From: Neurospora tetrasperma FGSC 2508
Lineage: Eukaryota; Ascomycota; Sordariomycetes; Sordariales; Sordariaceae
Assembly (NCBI RefSeq): GCF_000213175.1
Contig: NW_009799099.1
Location: 5,390,665-5,454,664 of the forward strand
DNA: 64,000 nt
Direction: 5' to 3'
The position numbers and the translations under genes were made by a program. This document shows, one piece after another, positions 1 through 11,500 of the stretch (the stretch's first letter is position 1; every line of letters starts with the position of its first letter). The notes below the pieces were generated by a model. It did no database searches and was not told the origin of the DNA. It worked only from the letters and a program-made list of their open reading frames with translations.

Positions 1-2620
1 TTAGAATTATACTTTATATATAGCTTTAACCCTAAATATTAGTTATACGATAGGAAAAGAAATAACAATTGTATAAATAATTAGAATTAGACAGTTACTT
101 CTCATTGGTATATAAATATAGATTTATAGTTATATACTAGTTATGACGCTATTATTAATTATATTGCTAAATACTATTTAAAAGTAGAAAAGTAATTTAG
201 GCCTTTTAAAGACATTATTTAATAGATTGCTCTTTATATTGTATCCAATAATTATATTATCTCTTTTATTATAAAGATAATAAATTAGTTTATTACTGAG
301 TAAAATTAATTTACTTAGGAAATTAATTACTTACTATTTAACTTGTTTTTTAATAATAGTATCCGAATTATTATTAATATAGGTTACTATAACCTAAATA
401 GATTACTTAAATTTAGAGTACTTATTAGATAAGGCTAATAGATTTAGATTCGTAGCTAATATACTAAGCATTTATCTCGCCCTAATAACTTCGAAAATAT
501 TAGCTACTTTAAATAGCTAATTCGGTTCGATACTATTAATAATTAATATTTTAGAAGTCGGGCTAAGAAGAGGGTATTAAATTACTATCCTATTTATAAA
601 GTCGAAAACCATAATTAGAATAAAAATTAGTATAGGGTTAAATTAATATTATATTATTTCTATTATACTTAAATTAAATTATTTAGTATTATAAACCAGG
701 ATAGTATTTAGTAAGAGTTAGAGACTTATTCTAATGTATATTTAATTTATATAGAAGTTTATAACGGGGATTTAGACTACCTTTACAATTATTACAGTAA
801 TATACTTAATAGCGAATCCGATAATAATTTTGAACCTCCTCCTAAAGAAGAAAGGTAAAGAGAGTTATAGTAAATCTTAGTTAGAGATCTTCTCTATTAT
901 TTATAAATTGAAGACGACGGGGATTTCAGTATGCTCGGTTACTATAATTAAAACGTTTTATATAATTAGTATTAATATTTAGACTATTAAAATTTACTAG
1001 AATTGCAATAGGATTATTAGAAGAATATAAGAATTAATAACCTATAGCTAATAACCAATATTCCCGCTCTTATATTGTAGGTTATTAAGGATTTCAATAC
1101 AGAATAAAAGGTTGATTTTAATCAGTTTGTTTATTATTATTAGTTTATTCTTAATTGTAACAATAATATTCAATAGTATTTATATATCCTACCTTTACTT
1201 TTACAAATTAATAGCTGCGGAGGTATTAGAAAGTCTTTTTTTATTAAGGCGTTATTATTCAAATTTGAATAAGTAACTGCAATATATAATAAAACCTTAC
1301 TAATTATTAAATATACTCCAACTAGGGTAGTAGCTAATAGTATTAATAGCTAAACCTTATATTCTTTATTTAAATTCCCTATTACTCCTAAGAATGTTAA
1401 TTAAAACGAACTTAAAGTAACTATTATAGTATTAGAAGGTATTAATCTAGCCTAACTTTAATACTAACTATAGCCCTATCGTTATTTTATTATTAATAAA
1501 AAGTCTACATTGGGACTTCGAATTCTCAATTTCGTTAATTAAAAACTATACTAAGCCTTCCCTAAATACTAGAATAAATTATTTAATAGTAGGAGTATTC
1601 TTCTATTTAATAAGTTTGATTAATTACTTCTAGTTAAATAGAAACTATTATTTTATAATTACTAAATTTTATTTACTATTAAAACTATCGGTTATATATA
1701 TTATTATACTTTTAATAAGACTATTAAATTATAGTAAACTATATAACAATAAGGTAATAATTAAATTGGATTTAAGGCAGCGTTCGAAGTATTACAAAGT
1801 AACTAGCCTATTCAATAATACTAAGAATTGCTTTATTTTCAGATATAATTAAAGCTACTATTAAATAAATAAACTAAATTTATGAATACTCTACATATTT
1901 ATCCTAACTATAAAAATGTTATATTTTTTAAATTTAGTATATAAAAGTATCAAATTAGCCCTATTTTACTCTCCCTATTAAATATGCCGGCTTTAGTACT
2001 AAAGACGTAGATCCTACTAATATCAATAATTTATAGTTTAAACTCCCATTAATAATAGAAAGTAGGGTTATATTAACCAAGAACCTTTAGATTGAAGTTA
2101 ATTTAATTAATAGTACTTTAAATATTATTTTCGATATTATATAGAATTCTAACCTTCCTAATCAAAACATTATCAACGAATGATACCCTTATAGTAACCT
2201 ATTTATCATACTTATTGAATTTAACCAGTATATTGGACCTCCTTACTTCCTTAACTAAGAAGACGAAAATTGTTTCTATAATATTATTTCTATCTTTTAA
2301 ATTAAGCGAGCGTTTAGGTATTATGGAAAGACTTAGTCTATAAGATTATAATTTCCTTTAATTATTATATATACTATTATAGTATATAAGGTATAAGGTT
2401 CTACTCTCGATATAATTATATTAGATATTTCGAAAAGGGACTTTTGAATTAAGCTTATATATATAGTATATAATAGAATTGAAACTTTATAAAGCCTTAT
2501 ATTCAATACTCCCTTTGATTTAAACGATATACATATTATATTTAACTATATATCTACTATAAAAGTAGTTAATAAAGTAAGAAAATTACTAAAGAAACTT
2601 CTAGTCCCGGATATTTAAAT
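1..2620 (+). mobile_element. RIP-degenerated Helitron (Rep/helicase relic)
   Basis: No open frame survives, but reading through TAG/TAA stops gives a recognisable Helitron helicase. Near 485-600 one frame reads ENISYFK-stop-LIRFD and then RAKKRVLNYYP. At 1201-1260 a PIF1-type Walker A remains as CGGIRKSFFIKAL; ancestral GGTGKS is two RIP-type changes away. It is followed by a TPTRVVANS-x-TLYSLF block near 1318-1370, matching the PTGVAA...TLHSL block of PIF1 helicases. Next come QAFPKY and SRSILLFNKFDQLL near 1555-1640, then the C-terminal motif region GSTLDIIILDISKRDF near 2397-2445. The early blocks share one frame and the last lies in another, so at least one frameshift falls between about 1640 and 2340. 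Most internal stops are TAG or TAA where CAG, CAA or TGG would fit. Neither element end was identified and the 5' part lies outside the window. The family call rests on motif recognition. Confidence 0.75.
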
Positions 2621-3780
2621 ACTAAAACTCCGGGTACCCAGTATTACTACTTCCGGTCCAATACTAACTTATAAATATTATTTAGGTAGTATATATTCTA
2701 TCTTGTAAATATATATATAATTATAATCAACTTTCTAAAGCGTACCTTCCTTTGTATTTGATAGCATTTGTATTGCTCCTTCCATTTTATTTCTTATATT
2801 ATTAGGTAATATCTCTCCATCTCCCTCTCCTTCTTTCCTTCTTGCATTTAATTCTTTTATTACTTTTATTAACTATTAACTATTAATTATCAACTATATC
2901 AATTATTTTTGAAGAAAGTCATTTATAGTTCGAATAGTATTTTAACAATATATTAAAAGAAGAAGAAGAATACTGTAATTTGTTTACTATCAAGTACTAA
3001 TAGACTTCTATTAGTTAAATTAGTACTAAAACAGTATAGTTTATTAAAGATGAATTTCTTTATAAGAATAAAATTACGGCTACTCCTAGCCTTTCTCTCC
3101 CTATCCATTTAAAGTAATATATTACTTTTATTATTGATTATAATTCAGATTATTTTAATTTTGGATTTAGGTACCTAGATTTTACTACCGGCTTGAAAAA
3201 AAAAAAAAAAGAGGTAAAGAGTTTAATTCAATTTATTCTACGTACCCTAATTGAATACCTTATAGTATACCCTTTTTTAGAGTAACTATTAATAGTACCG
3301 AAAAATAGTACATTTTACAGCGGTTTTACATCTCCTATTCTCCCTAAAAGGCTTATACTCCCGATTAATACTTATAATAAATAAATTAGAAAATAAGAAA
3401 TATTTAAGAGATAACAGTAGTATATATTTAAATATTTAAATAAAAAATTAATTACTAATAAGGAATTAAACGTAAGAACTCTCTAGAATTTATACTAGTA
3501 GCAGCTACGGGCGTTCTATACAAACTACTATACTATGGGCATCCCTATAGCACCCCAGGGGGGGTTAATAATAGTAAATATTGTTAGGATAGACTATATA
3601 TAGTGATTGGAGCATTTTGGGCATGTTTGCAAAGTGTAGCTGAGTTTATAGATGTGATAATAGAAATCCTACAATAAGAGTTAGATCTAGTAATACTTTG
3701 GCTGGTATTATACCCTTAAGTTAGGATTGGGTACTAAGAACCTTTCCGTACTTCCCGGCTTAGTATTTCTTAGCAGGTAG
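1..3780. repeat. AT-rich RIP-mutated block
   Basis: This stretch is dominated by A, T and TpA steps and has no plausible open reading frame, in sharp contrast to the GC-rich DNA after about 3,800. Depletion of CpA/TpG in favour of TpA is what RIP leaves in repeated DNA of Neurospora-type fungi. It includes the Helitron relic, then about 1.1 kb (2,620-3,780) in which I recognise nothing except a poly-A run near 3196 and a short GC-richer patch around 3540-3570. Composition recovers gradually between 3,560 and 3,800, so the edge is not a clean insertion junction. Confidence 0.8.
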
Positions 3781-4406
3781 ATCCAAAGCACGCTTCAATA
3801 TATACCGGGCATTGCTTGAACAGGATCCAGCATCGCACCGGTATCTGAAAACTATTTTATATCTGACACTTTGGTCAATGTTGCCGACGGCTTGCTATTA
3901 TTGCAATCAGGGATTAGTTCCACCAAGTGGCGAGTGCGTGATCGCGACTTCACATCTTCAGGGTCGTTTGTTATTGTCGTTTCTCGTTGTTAATTACGTG
4001 CACCGCACATAATATATCACCAAAGGGCTCTAGGCTAAGAAGAAGGGGTAGCTGGCAAATAAGGGTATGCGGCTCAATCTTTACTATACAGCATAGTAAA
4101 GCGTAGAGCTCAGTACGTTCACTTTAGATATGCCTAGATCATGCTTGTGATTCAAACAATCTCAAAGACCCAACACACCAACGTCATGACACACTCCAAT
4201 TGTGGGTTCAAGTGTGATGAATTTGCTACACAAATCTTGGCCAGCGCTCTTTGAAGAATGCGATGAACGGGAATGATGTATGGCATTGTAATAGAGCATC
4301 TGGCAAAAAGCAAAAAAGAAAAACAAACAAACACTGTGGTGTCCAGAAAAGCTGTCGAGGAGGTTTGAGTTGGAGAGATAGAAAAAAACCAAAATAGAGT
4401 TTATCA
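3781..4406. other. Transition region without a gene
   Basis: Composition returns to normal after the RIP block. The only open frames are short, and the one at 3812-4012 starts on TTG. No gene is supported. The last 150 bases before the tRNA-Gly contain A-rich runs. Confidence 0.5.
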
Positions 4407-4477
4407 TGCGCCAGCCGCGAATCGAACGCGGGGCCCATCGATGGCAACGATGGATTTTACCACTAAACCACTGGCGC
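4407..4477 (-). tRNA. tRNA-Gly (GCC)
   Basis: The minus strand folds into a complete 71-nt cloverleaf. The acceptor stem GCGCCAG pairs with CTGGCGC and the discriminator is A. The D arm carries AGTGGTAA. The anticodon stem CATCG/CGATG encloses loop TTGCCAT, with anticodon GCC. The T arm is CCGCG-TTCGATT-CGCGG. There is no intron. It stands alone about 700 bp upstream of the DUF1772 gene and just right of the RIP block; the tRNA itself appears unmutated. Confidence 0.95.
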
Positions 4478-5194
4478 GATTTGACGTTTGTTGACGATTT
4501 GGGTAAGAATTAGACTTTGAGTACCCACGTGGTAAGCAGGGATCATTTGCCTTCATGAGACTAGACTAGTAGACCATGACGACCGCACTGTCCATTGTTC
4601 CTTCATAACGTATCCTTTGGATGTCTGAAATTGGAGAAAATAACATGAAGCTCGGAATATCTGAAAGAGAGGGCAGATTGTTTTCCTGAACTTAGGACAA
4701 CCGGTGCGTTGGATGTTGTGATTCCATCGTGCGAAAACTCCGAATGTGAGCCAGTGTAAGTGGTAGGCGTACCTCTACGGTCATGTGCGCTTGTTATCGT
4801 GTAAAGATTACGCAATGATTCACCAACAACTTGAGGAGGTATTTCTCTCCTTGATCCACATGCATCGTGCCTGTAAACATCAAAAGCGTAGTCAGTCAAT
4901 TTTTAGGCCCCAGGGGGCCTTACATAGTATCAGTTGTCACTCGGGCTCTATCTCCTTCATCTTCGGAGCTGACATCCAGGAAGCGGGCAGTATCATCACA
5001 CCCGGCGGCCCGTGAGCACCTATATATCAGCCTGGTCTTTTATTCTCAAGCTTCATAGCTACACTTTTACCTCACGACCAGCTACCTCTGAGTTGCAGTC
5101 CAAAAACCAAATCTACAACCTCGATACTCAAACAGTGATATAACTATATCAACAAGACGACTCCAGTCGTGACACCAACCATCACCAACCGAAA
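4478..5194. other. Intergenic region and promoter of the DUF1772 gene
   Basis: No gene is supported here. A TATA-like element (tatatatca) lies at 5021-5029, about 165 bp before the ATG at 5195, followed by a pyrimidine- and AC-rich leader typical of a fungal 5' UTR. Confidence 0.45.
5021..5029 (+). promoter_or_regulatory. TATA-like element upstream of DUF1772 gene
   Basis: The sequence tatatatca sits about 165 bp before the start codon at 5195, a plausible distance for a TATA element plus 5' UTR in a filamentous fungus. The call rests on motif and position only. Confidence 0.4.
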
Positions 5195-5888
5195 ATGTCC
5201 GCCCTCACTGGCGCCCAGCTGGGCCTAATGACAGGCTCCTTCCTCTCCGGCAAGTCCACCAGCACTTCACTCCTCCTCCTCTTCCCTCCCCATTTCACCA
5301 CCGTGACCTCTCTCACCAATCCAACTAACACACCCAAAAGGCTGCCTCCTCTCCATCCCCCTCCTCACCATCCCCACCATCATCTCCCCTTCCTCCTCCC
5401 CCACCGCCCCGATCCTCCTCTCCTCCTGGTCCACCCTCTACCATCACGGCGCCCTCACCATGCCTCCCCTGGCCTTCTTAACCGCCTCTCTCTACGGATT
5501 ATCAGCTTATAAACTCTGCTCCTCCTCTTCCTCTTCCTCTTCTTCCTCTCGGACTCGGAAGCAGACTCAGACTCAACAGCGCAAGAATGAAAAACGCTCC
5601 AAGTTATTCGCCATTGCAGCCATTGCGACGCTCGCCATCGGCCCCTTGACGCTGCTCGTCATGTCCCCTACCAACAAGGAGTTGATGAGGCTCAATGAGA
5701 TCCAGATTGAACCCGGTCCGTTGGTGAGTGATGTGGAAGAGGTGAGGGAGTTGGTGAGGAAGTGGAATTGGTTGCATGTTGTGCGGAGCTTGGGGCCGGT
5801 GGTGGGGTGTGTGGTTGGGTGGTTTGGGGTTTTTGGGTATGGAGACGAGGAGAAGGGTGAGGAGAAGGTTGAAGGTGAGAAGCAGTGA
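5195..5888 (+). CDS. DUF1772 (anthrone-oxygenase-like) small membrane protein
   Basis: Two exons, 5195-5249 and 5341-5888, encode 200 aa. The unspliced frame loses all family resemblance after residue 18. Splicing at a GC donor (gcaagt, 5250) and an AG acceptor (5340), with a CTAAC branch sequence near 5323, gives a phase-1 join that reads through as SFLSGCLLSIPLLTI. No GT donor does this. The product has the DUF1772 layout: an N-terminal hydrophobic segment (about 8-35), the STLYHHGALTMPPLAFL region (about 49-65), a third hydrophobic segment LFAIAAIATLAIGPLTLLV (about 100-120), the conserved MSPTNKELM box, and a C-terminal segment near LGPVVGCVVGWFGVFG. Some relatives are anthrone oxygenases in polyketide pathways, but most are uncharacterised. 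No polyketide synthase lies nearby, so a biosynthetic role is not supported. A Ser run (about residues 80-90) interrupts the middle loop. Confidence 0.8.
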
Positions 5889-6496
5889 AGACGGGATGGA
5901 TTTGTGGTAACGAGGGATGGATGCTATTGGCACTGATCTTGATTTCCACTTGGGTTGTCCGAAAATATGAGAAAAGAATGAATGGGTGAGAGTCCTGAAA
6001 GTAAACGAAACCTCCTCAAGGAGGCAGGCAAGATAAGAAACCAGTGAGCTGCTGTGATAGTTTCAATTTCAGCTGCCTGCTTTTGAATTGATCAAGATCG
6101 AAAATGGAAACGTCGACAAACAGTCAGAAGTGGTGCTTTGGACAAATGAACTATGTACATAGACCAAGAACGCCGTCCCGGCAAGGGTAATGTGGTGTGG
6201 AGAGTACTCCCAGACGCCAGAACTTGTCGGCACCCCAGATGTGATCAACTAATAAAACAAACGAAAAGAAAAGTGGTATATAACTGTTAATGTCCCGAGA
6301 CTTGGCATAAGTCTCTTTCGAATCCCAACCAATTATCCAAGCCCAGCTCTTTACGTCAACCAAAAAGCTCTAGTCATAACATGAGTTTTCAATCGCCGAA
6401 ACCCCTGACCGCCGAAGCTATCCTTCTTTTTTATAACAAACAATTTTTTGAAACGATAGGTGCTCGCTGCGGTTTCCTCACAAATCACAAGAGTCT
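5889..6496. other. Convergent 3' intergenic region
   Basis: This interval lies between the stops of the DUF1772 gene (plus strand) and the Opi1 gene (minus strand). It should hold both 3' UTRs and terminators. No open frame with coding character was found. Confidence 0.5.
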
Positions 6497-8532
6497 CTAC
6501 CTCATGGGAATATCACCGTTGATGGTAGCAACCTGGGGAAGAGGTTGGTCAATCAAAGGTCGAATCTCCTGCTCTGTGCCGTTCGCAGGGGTCATTTGGT
6601 TCATCTTCTTGTTCCTCCAGTCTTCCGCGTGATCGGTCGCGGTACGAATGATCTCCATGATCTGTGAGAAAATGTGCAATCCCTCTTTGCTAAAAGAGAG
6701 AGCCACCTTGGCAGCCTTGCGTACAAGTGCATTCGGGTCTTGCGTGTTTGGTTGCTCGCTCGAGGTAGTGGTTTTGCTAGCCTGACTCCAGACCATGGGA
6801 AGGCTGAGCAGATGATGCCGAACAAGGTTGCCGGCATTTTCGGGCAAAGCAGCGCCAGTGTAATTGGCAACAACCGAAGAGACGTCCTTGATGTTGGAGT
6901 AAATGCTCTTCCGAAGTTCAGTCATACGCTCCACCAGCCGCGTACGATCTTCTTCCGGCGCGGACCCGTTGGTCATGACGTGGTCTTCACGATCCCTCCT
7001 GGTTGTCGACCTGTCATACTGATCAAGTACTGAGCTCAGCTCGTTGGTGCCCTGCTGGAGCGTGTTGGTCACATCCCTCAACGTCTCAAGCACATACTTG
7101 AGCGAACGTAAACTTTCTTCCTTCATGGTCTCCTTGAGACTGGACGTGGTCACCTGGACCCGTCCGTTCCCCAGCTGCGCATGGAGAGCCGACTTTGGAT
7201 CGACTGCTTGGCCATTTTGTTCAACCGTCTCAGAGTAAGCTGGCGATCGCTGGTCGTCATAGGCGGGCAACGTCTCAATGGTGCTGACCGAGGTCCGGCG
7301 GGATGCATCAGCAGTGGGAGCTTCTGAGAACCGTGCCTCGCCCCCTGTACCGTTTACTGGTCTCGAAGTCATATGTCGCTTGTTCTGGCCACTCTCACGA
7401 GTATCACTGGAACTTTTGGTCCGCTTTCCAAGAATCCATCTGACACCGGACTCGATCCCGGTTCTGCGACCGACATTGTTCACCGTGTCCGCGACAGGTA
7501 TTAGCGAGCCCTCGACGTATTCGAGGCCTGATCTGATGCGGGGAGAGAAGTTCTTAGTCTTTGTATAGAGGTGAGAAGATCGCTGTACCGTGCTTTCGAT
7601 AATGGGATGGGCTGTAGTTATTAGCGACAAGAGAGGCTCGGGTTCTTGGTTCTGGTCCGTCATCCTACGACGCAGTGGCGCATTACGGTTGGGAGGGGAA
7701 GAAACTGAATCTGGGGACCCATTATTAGCAGCTGATAGAATGCAACGTGTGCTTGCGAGAACATACCGGTTTTCAATTCGTTCAGGGCGGAGATCGCCAT
7801 CATGACCTGCGGATCATCCAGGCTGACACTGGTCGATCTTCGATCATGACGCTGCTGGGGAGATGCGCCACGTCCATCGTTGTCACTCTCAGCATAGTAG
7901 GCTGACAATGGGTTGGAGTTGGGCCAGACGAACTGTGGAGGAGGTTGTGGTGTTGGCGTTGGCTGCAAAGTTGGCAGCGAGCTTCCGACATTAAGCGAGG
8001 CTATCGAAGGGAGAGAATGATCCGAGCTGCTCCTTTTGCGGTCCAGCTGAATAGGGGGAAGTTCGGTCGTAGGGCTGCCATCGAAGAGCGATAATGGTGC
8101 CGGCTCACGGGTCTGGAAACGGTTTGACGATGGCGAGCGTGATCGTGGCTTGTTGGGCTGTAGTCCGTTTGAGGGAGGATGCAGAACAAGCGGCGGCAGC
8201 GAGGATAAGGAAGAAGCTGAAGCCTGCATTGTGGACGACGAAGATGCACTCAGTGCGGGCGAGTGCATCGAGTCCCAAATAGGGGGCAGCGTCGGGTATG
8301 CAGGCAGGACGGACAGGACAGGAGCCGAGGTGTTGTCGGCTTGCTCCTGTTTGGGGACCGGCACAGGATGCTGCTGTTGCTGTTGCTGGTGGTGTTGGTG
8401 TTGTTGTTGATGTTGATGTGCTTCATAATGCTGGTGGTGTTGCGGTGGTTGCTGATACTGCTGATGCTGCTGGTGCTCGTACTGCTGCGACGACGGCGAG
8501 TGCATGTGACGATGATGATGATGATGTTCCAT
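6497..8532 (-). CDS. ccg-8: Opi1-type transcriptional regulator (CCG-8)
   Basis: Two exons, 7767-8532 and 6497-7710, are joined across a 56-nt intron (GTATGT...CAG, phase 1) and encode about 659 aa. The join reads NELKT-DSVSSPPNRNAPL. The N-terminal ~80 residues are extremely His/Gln-rich (MEHHHHHRHMHSP..., then long HQ tracts). A Ser/Pro-rich region follows, and the Opi1 domain fills the C-terminal half, with blocks such as FSPRIRSGLEYVEGSLIPVA, GIESGVRWILGKR and a helical segment RSLKYVLETLRDVTNTL. In yeast, Opi1 represses phospholipid and inositol genes and senses phosphatidic acid at the ER. In Neurospora the homologue is the clock-controlled gene ccg-8. The frame stays open upstream to 8739, so a longer N terminus is possible; I chose the ATG at 8532 because the conserved-looking text begins there. 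CAG/CAC repeats make tract length prone to variation. Confidence 0.87.
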
Positions 8533-11500
8533 GCTACCTGGCTCGGATGGTGCCGTCACCAGGACGATTTCCAACGTTGAGATTCGCTGTTGCCGGCTAC
8601 CGAGTTTCCACTTTTTCGTATCCGCACCCTCGTCGCTAACTTGATTTCGTACTTGTGGACAATGCGCTGGCTGTGAAAGCCAATTCCAGCGGAGTCGCGA
8701 CTCAGTCGTGCAGGGTCGAAGTGGAATCGGTCGAGGCAATCGCTGCTGTGCTTTCTAACATGTGCCGCCCAACAAGAGACGTGCTGCCAACGGGCCTTAT
8801 GTACGGATGTTGTCTGATGTGTCCAAGCGTCGGAGCTTCTGAACGGAGCCGCCGTGCGGTAGATGCGGTTTAATTGAAACTGGATGGGCCCAAAAGGTTC
8901 GGTTTTTTTTTTTTCGAGGTGGCAAAAGTGGAAGCGCGGCGGCGGATGGAGTTGCCGATGCAGAGAAAGAGAGAAAAAAAAAAGTATGGATGTTGTGTTG
9001 GGAAGCGCAGACTTCAAGACCGGAAAAAGAATTGGATCGTGGGTAATTGTCAATGCTTGCTTGAGACAAGGACCCTATTTCAATCACTATCGCTGTTGAA
9101 GGGAATGTCGCCTAAACGTTAGGTATGCGGAGTAGCAAGGAAGAAACAGAAACTCCCAAGAAAACAACAAGATCCAAGTTCGGTGAGGGTTAAGTTGGTT
9201 GTTGGTAAAAATGGCGTGGTGGTGGTGTCGAACATTAAAAAGTGGTTGGAAGAAAAGCCAATGGATCGATGGAAACATGCCCCGGAAACATGAAGGAAGG
9301 ATTCGACGAGACGGGAGAGGACCTAAACACTCACCAAAAAAAAGGGCGGACCACCTCACATGCTCTGGCAGTCACGCTCGGTGACATTTTGTGCCCTGTA
9401 CCTACTTAGTGGAAGACGGTGGGATGACAGGACGGTTTGTAGCGCCCGTCTTGGCCTGGAGTCAATGTTGGATAAGTGTACTTCAAGTTACACCACTATG
9501 CAGGAGACTGAACTGTGCGAATTGTCTCAACTTCTCTTCCGTGTGAGCTTCAAAGATATCAGATATCAGTGAGAGAGAGGGCGACATCTGATAGTGTATT
9601 GATGCTCGTGCATAGACTTTGCACCGTGGGGGGCCAAATTGGAAAAACGGAGATGGAAGAAGCTCATCAAAGCGGAAAAGCACGTGGGAATCACAAGCCC
9701 CATTTCCTTCCATACTTGTAGTGCTCCCTACCTACTTCTGGACCTTTTCACCCTTTCTCGTACATGAATGAGCCCATCGATTGACTCCGTAATTATCGTT
9801 CGAGCTTGTTATTCCTTTCAGTGCATGTCGTGCGTGACTGACTATGCGAGACCAATCCGACTACCTATGTAAGAAGGGCCTACCGAGTTTTCGGAAATGG
9901 TTTAATTGGGATCCGTTCCCAAGAATTATTGGATACATGACGTGAATCTGTAGGTGGGTTCCTCCCAACAAACATTCCATGGTGTTGTTTCTTGGTCTTC
10001 TTAGTGCCAAAGGGCAACGCCACGTCGAAGTCAGGCGGCCACAAAATGCAGCTATCTCCGAGGCTGGAATTAATCATTGCTTCCACTCTTGTGCTCGATT
10101 GTCTAGACACAAACCGGACGTCCAACGAAGCTGTGGTTTGTTTTGTTCTCCTCCCCAAAAGCTGTCGGGCAATCCGCATTGGGGGTAGCTGCCGTGGCTT
10201 TTAGCTGTTTTCACATCCAATCCCCATCTTGCTAGGTAGCCTTGCTGGCCAGTCCAACACTCTAGGAACGAGACCCTTAATCACCCTTCACAATCGGTAT
10301 CAGACATGATTGACACCATCGCGGACCCGTTGCAACTGTGCACGTTGACGTGCCCTGATGCTCTGCATTAGCTGCTGCTACGTATACCGCCCATGTAGGT
10401 GCTGTGTACGCTGTATGTACCCCATACGCCGAGCTGCAACTCTGCGCTGGGTTCAATGGGTGCTGCTGGGCTGGGGTAAAGGCGCAAAGAAGGCCATTCA
10501 TTGTGAGGTTTGTTGCTATCGCGAATCCCTCGTCCTCTTCAAACGTTCCCTTTGGCACTGTTGTCCCTCCCTTGGCCGTCAATCCTACCACCCTACCATG
10601 AATATTGGCTACCAACAATCGATCGCCGTGGAGTCCAAGTACCACTGACAGTGTGAGGCTCTCTGTTTTTGGAACCACATATCACGAAAACGGGACGGGC
10701 GAAACGGGAGTGGGAGAAAGAGACGGCACACAAACATGGCCTTGGAGAGCATGTGAATTGATGATGACGAGCCTCGACGGCACGATCGGCATCATCTCAC
10801 CAACTGCATCCCAACAATTCCAGCAACATGGATATAGTGATATCAGACATCTGCCAGCTGCAACGGTATCTGTCTGTGCTTGCCGATCGCCAACAGCGAT
10901 GTTGATGATGTATACAACTGAACAACTACTGTCAATCACGAGACGTACTGGCTCATCACGACTTATATAGCGGGTTTACACCTCCAAGTCTCGTACCGTC
11001 TTACCGCCCGTACTTTTGACCAAATCTTATTTCCAAGACAGCAACTTTTGGCGACTTGGGGCAAAACCGCCCATCGTATCCAGCATGTGTTAGGTAAAAT
11101 AAACGGACCTAAGCCACCAAAACGGAAGAGAGACTAGTCTAGTTTGCAAACCCTTTGTCGCAGTCCCAGGGATAGCCTGTCGATCCACCATCACATGCAA
11201 GGCGAAAGACTGTCGGTTCTCCCACGGCCACTTTCTGTTTCCCTGCACCATATCGAAGCTCCTACGTACCCCAATCCCTCCCCACGACTCACACTGATGA
11301 GACTAATGTCCACACCAGCAGGCAGCCTTTTAGGCTTTTCCGGACACGGCCAGCATCGCTAGTGGCGGGTTGTTGGATAAATCCGCATTCCGGAACGTCG
11401 TGATTGTAGGCGTTCCTGACATTCAAACCAGGTCTTTCATGTGTCTACTCCCATTTGATTTTCCTATGTTGCGGATGTTGTCTTGCTCTCCCCGAAAATA

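Noticed and set aside
1-3780. Telomere or centromere
   Set aside because: The block is AT-rich, but no TTAGGG arrays occur, and decayed Helitron motifs explain much of it.
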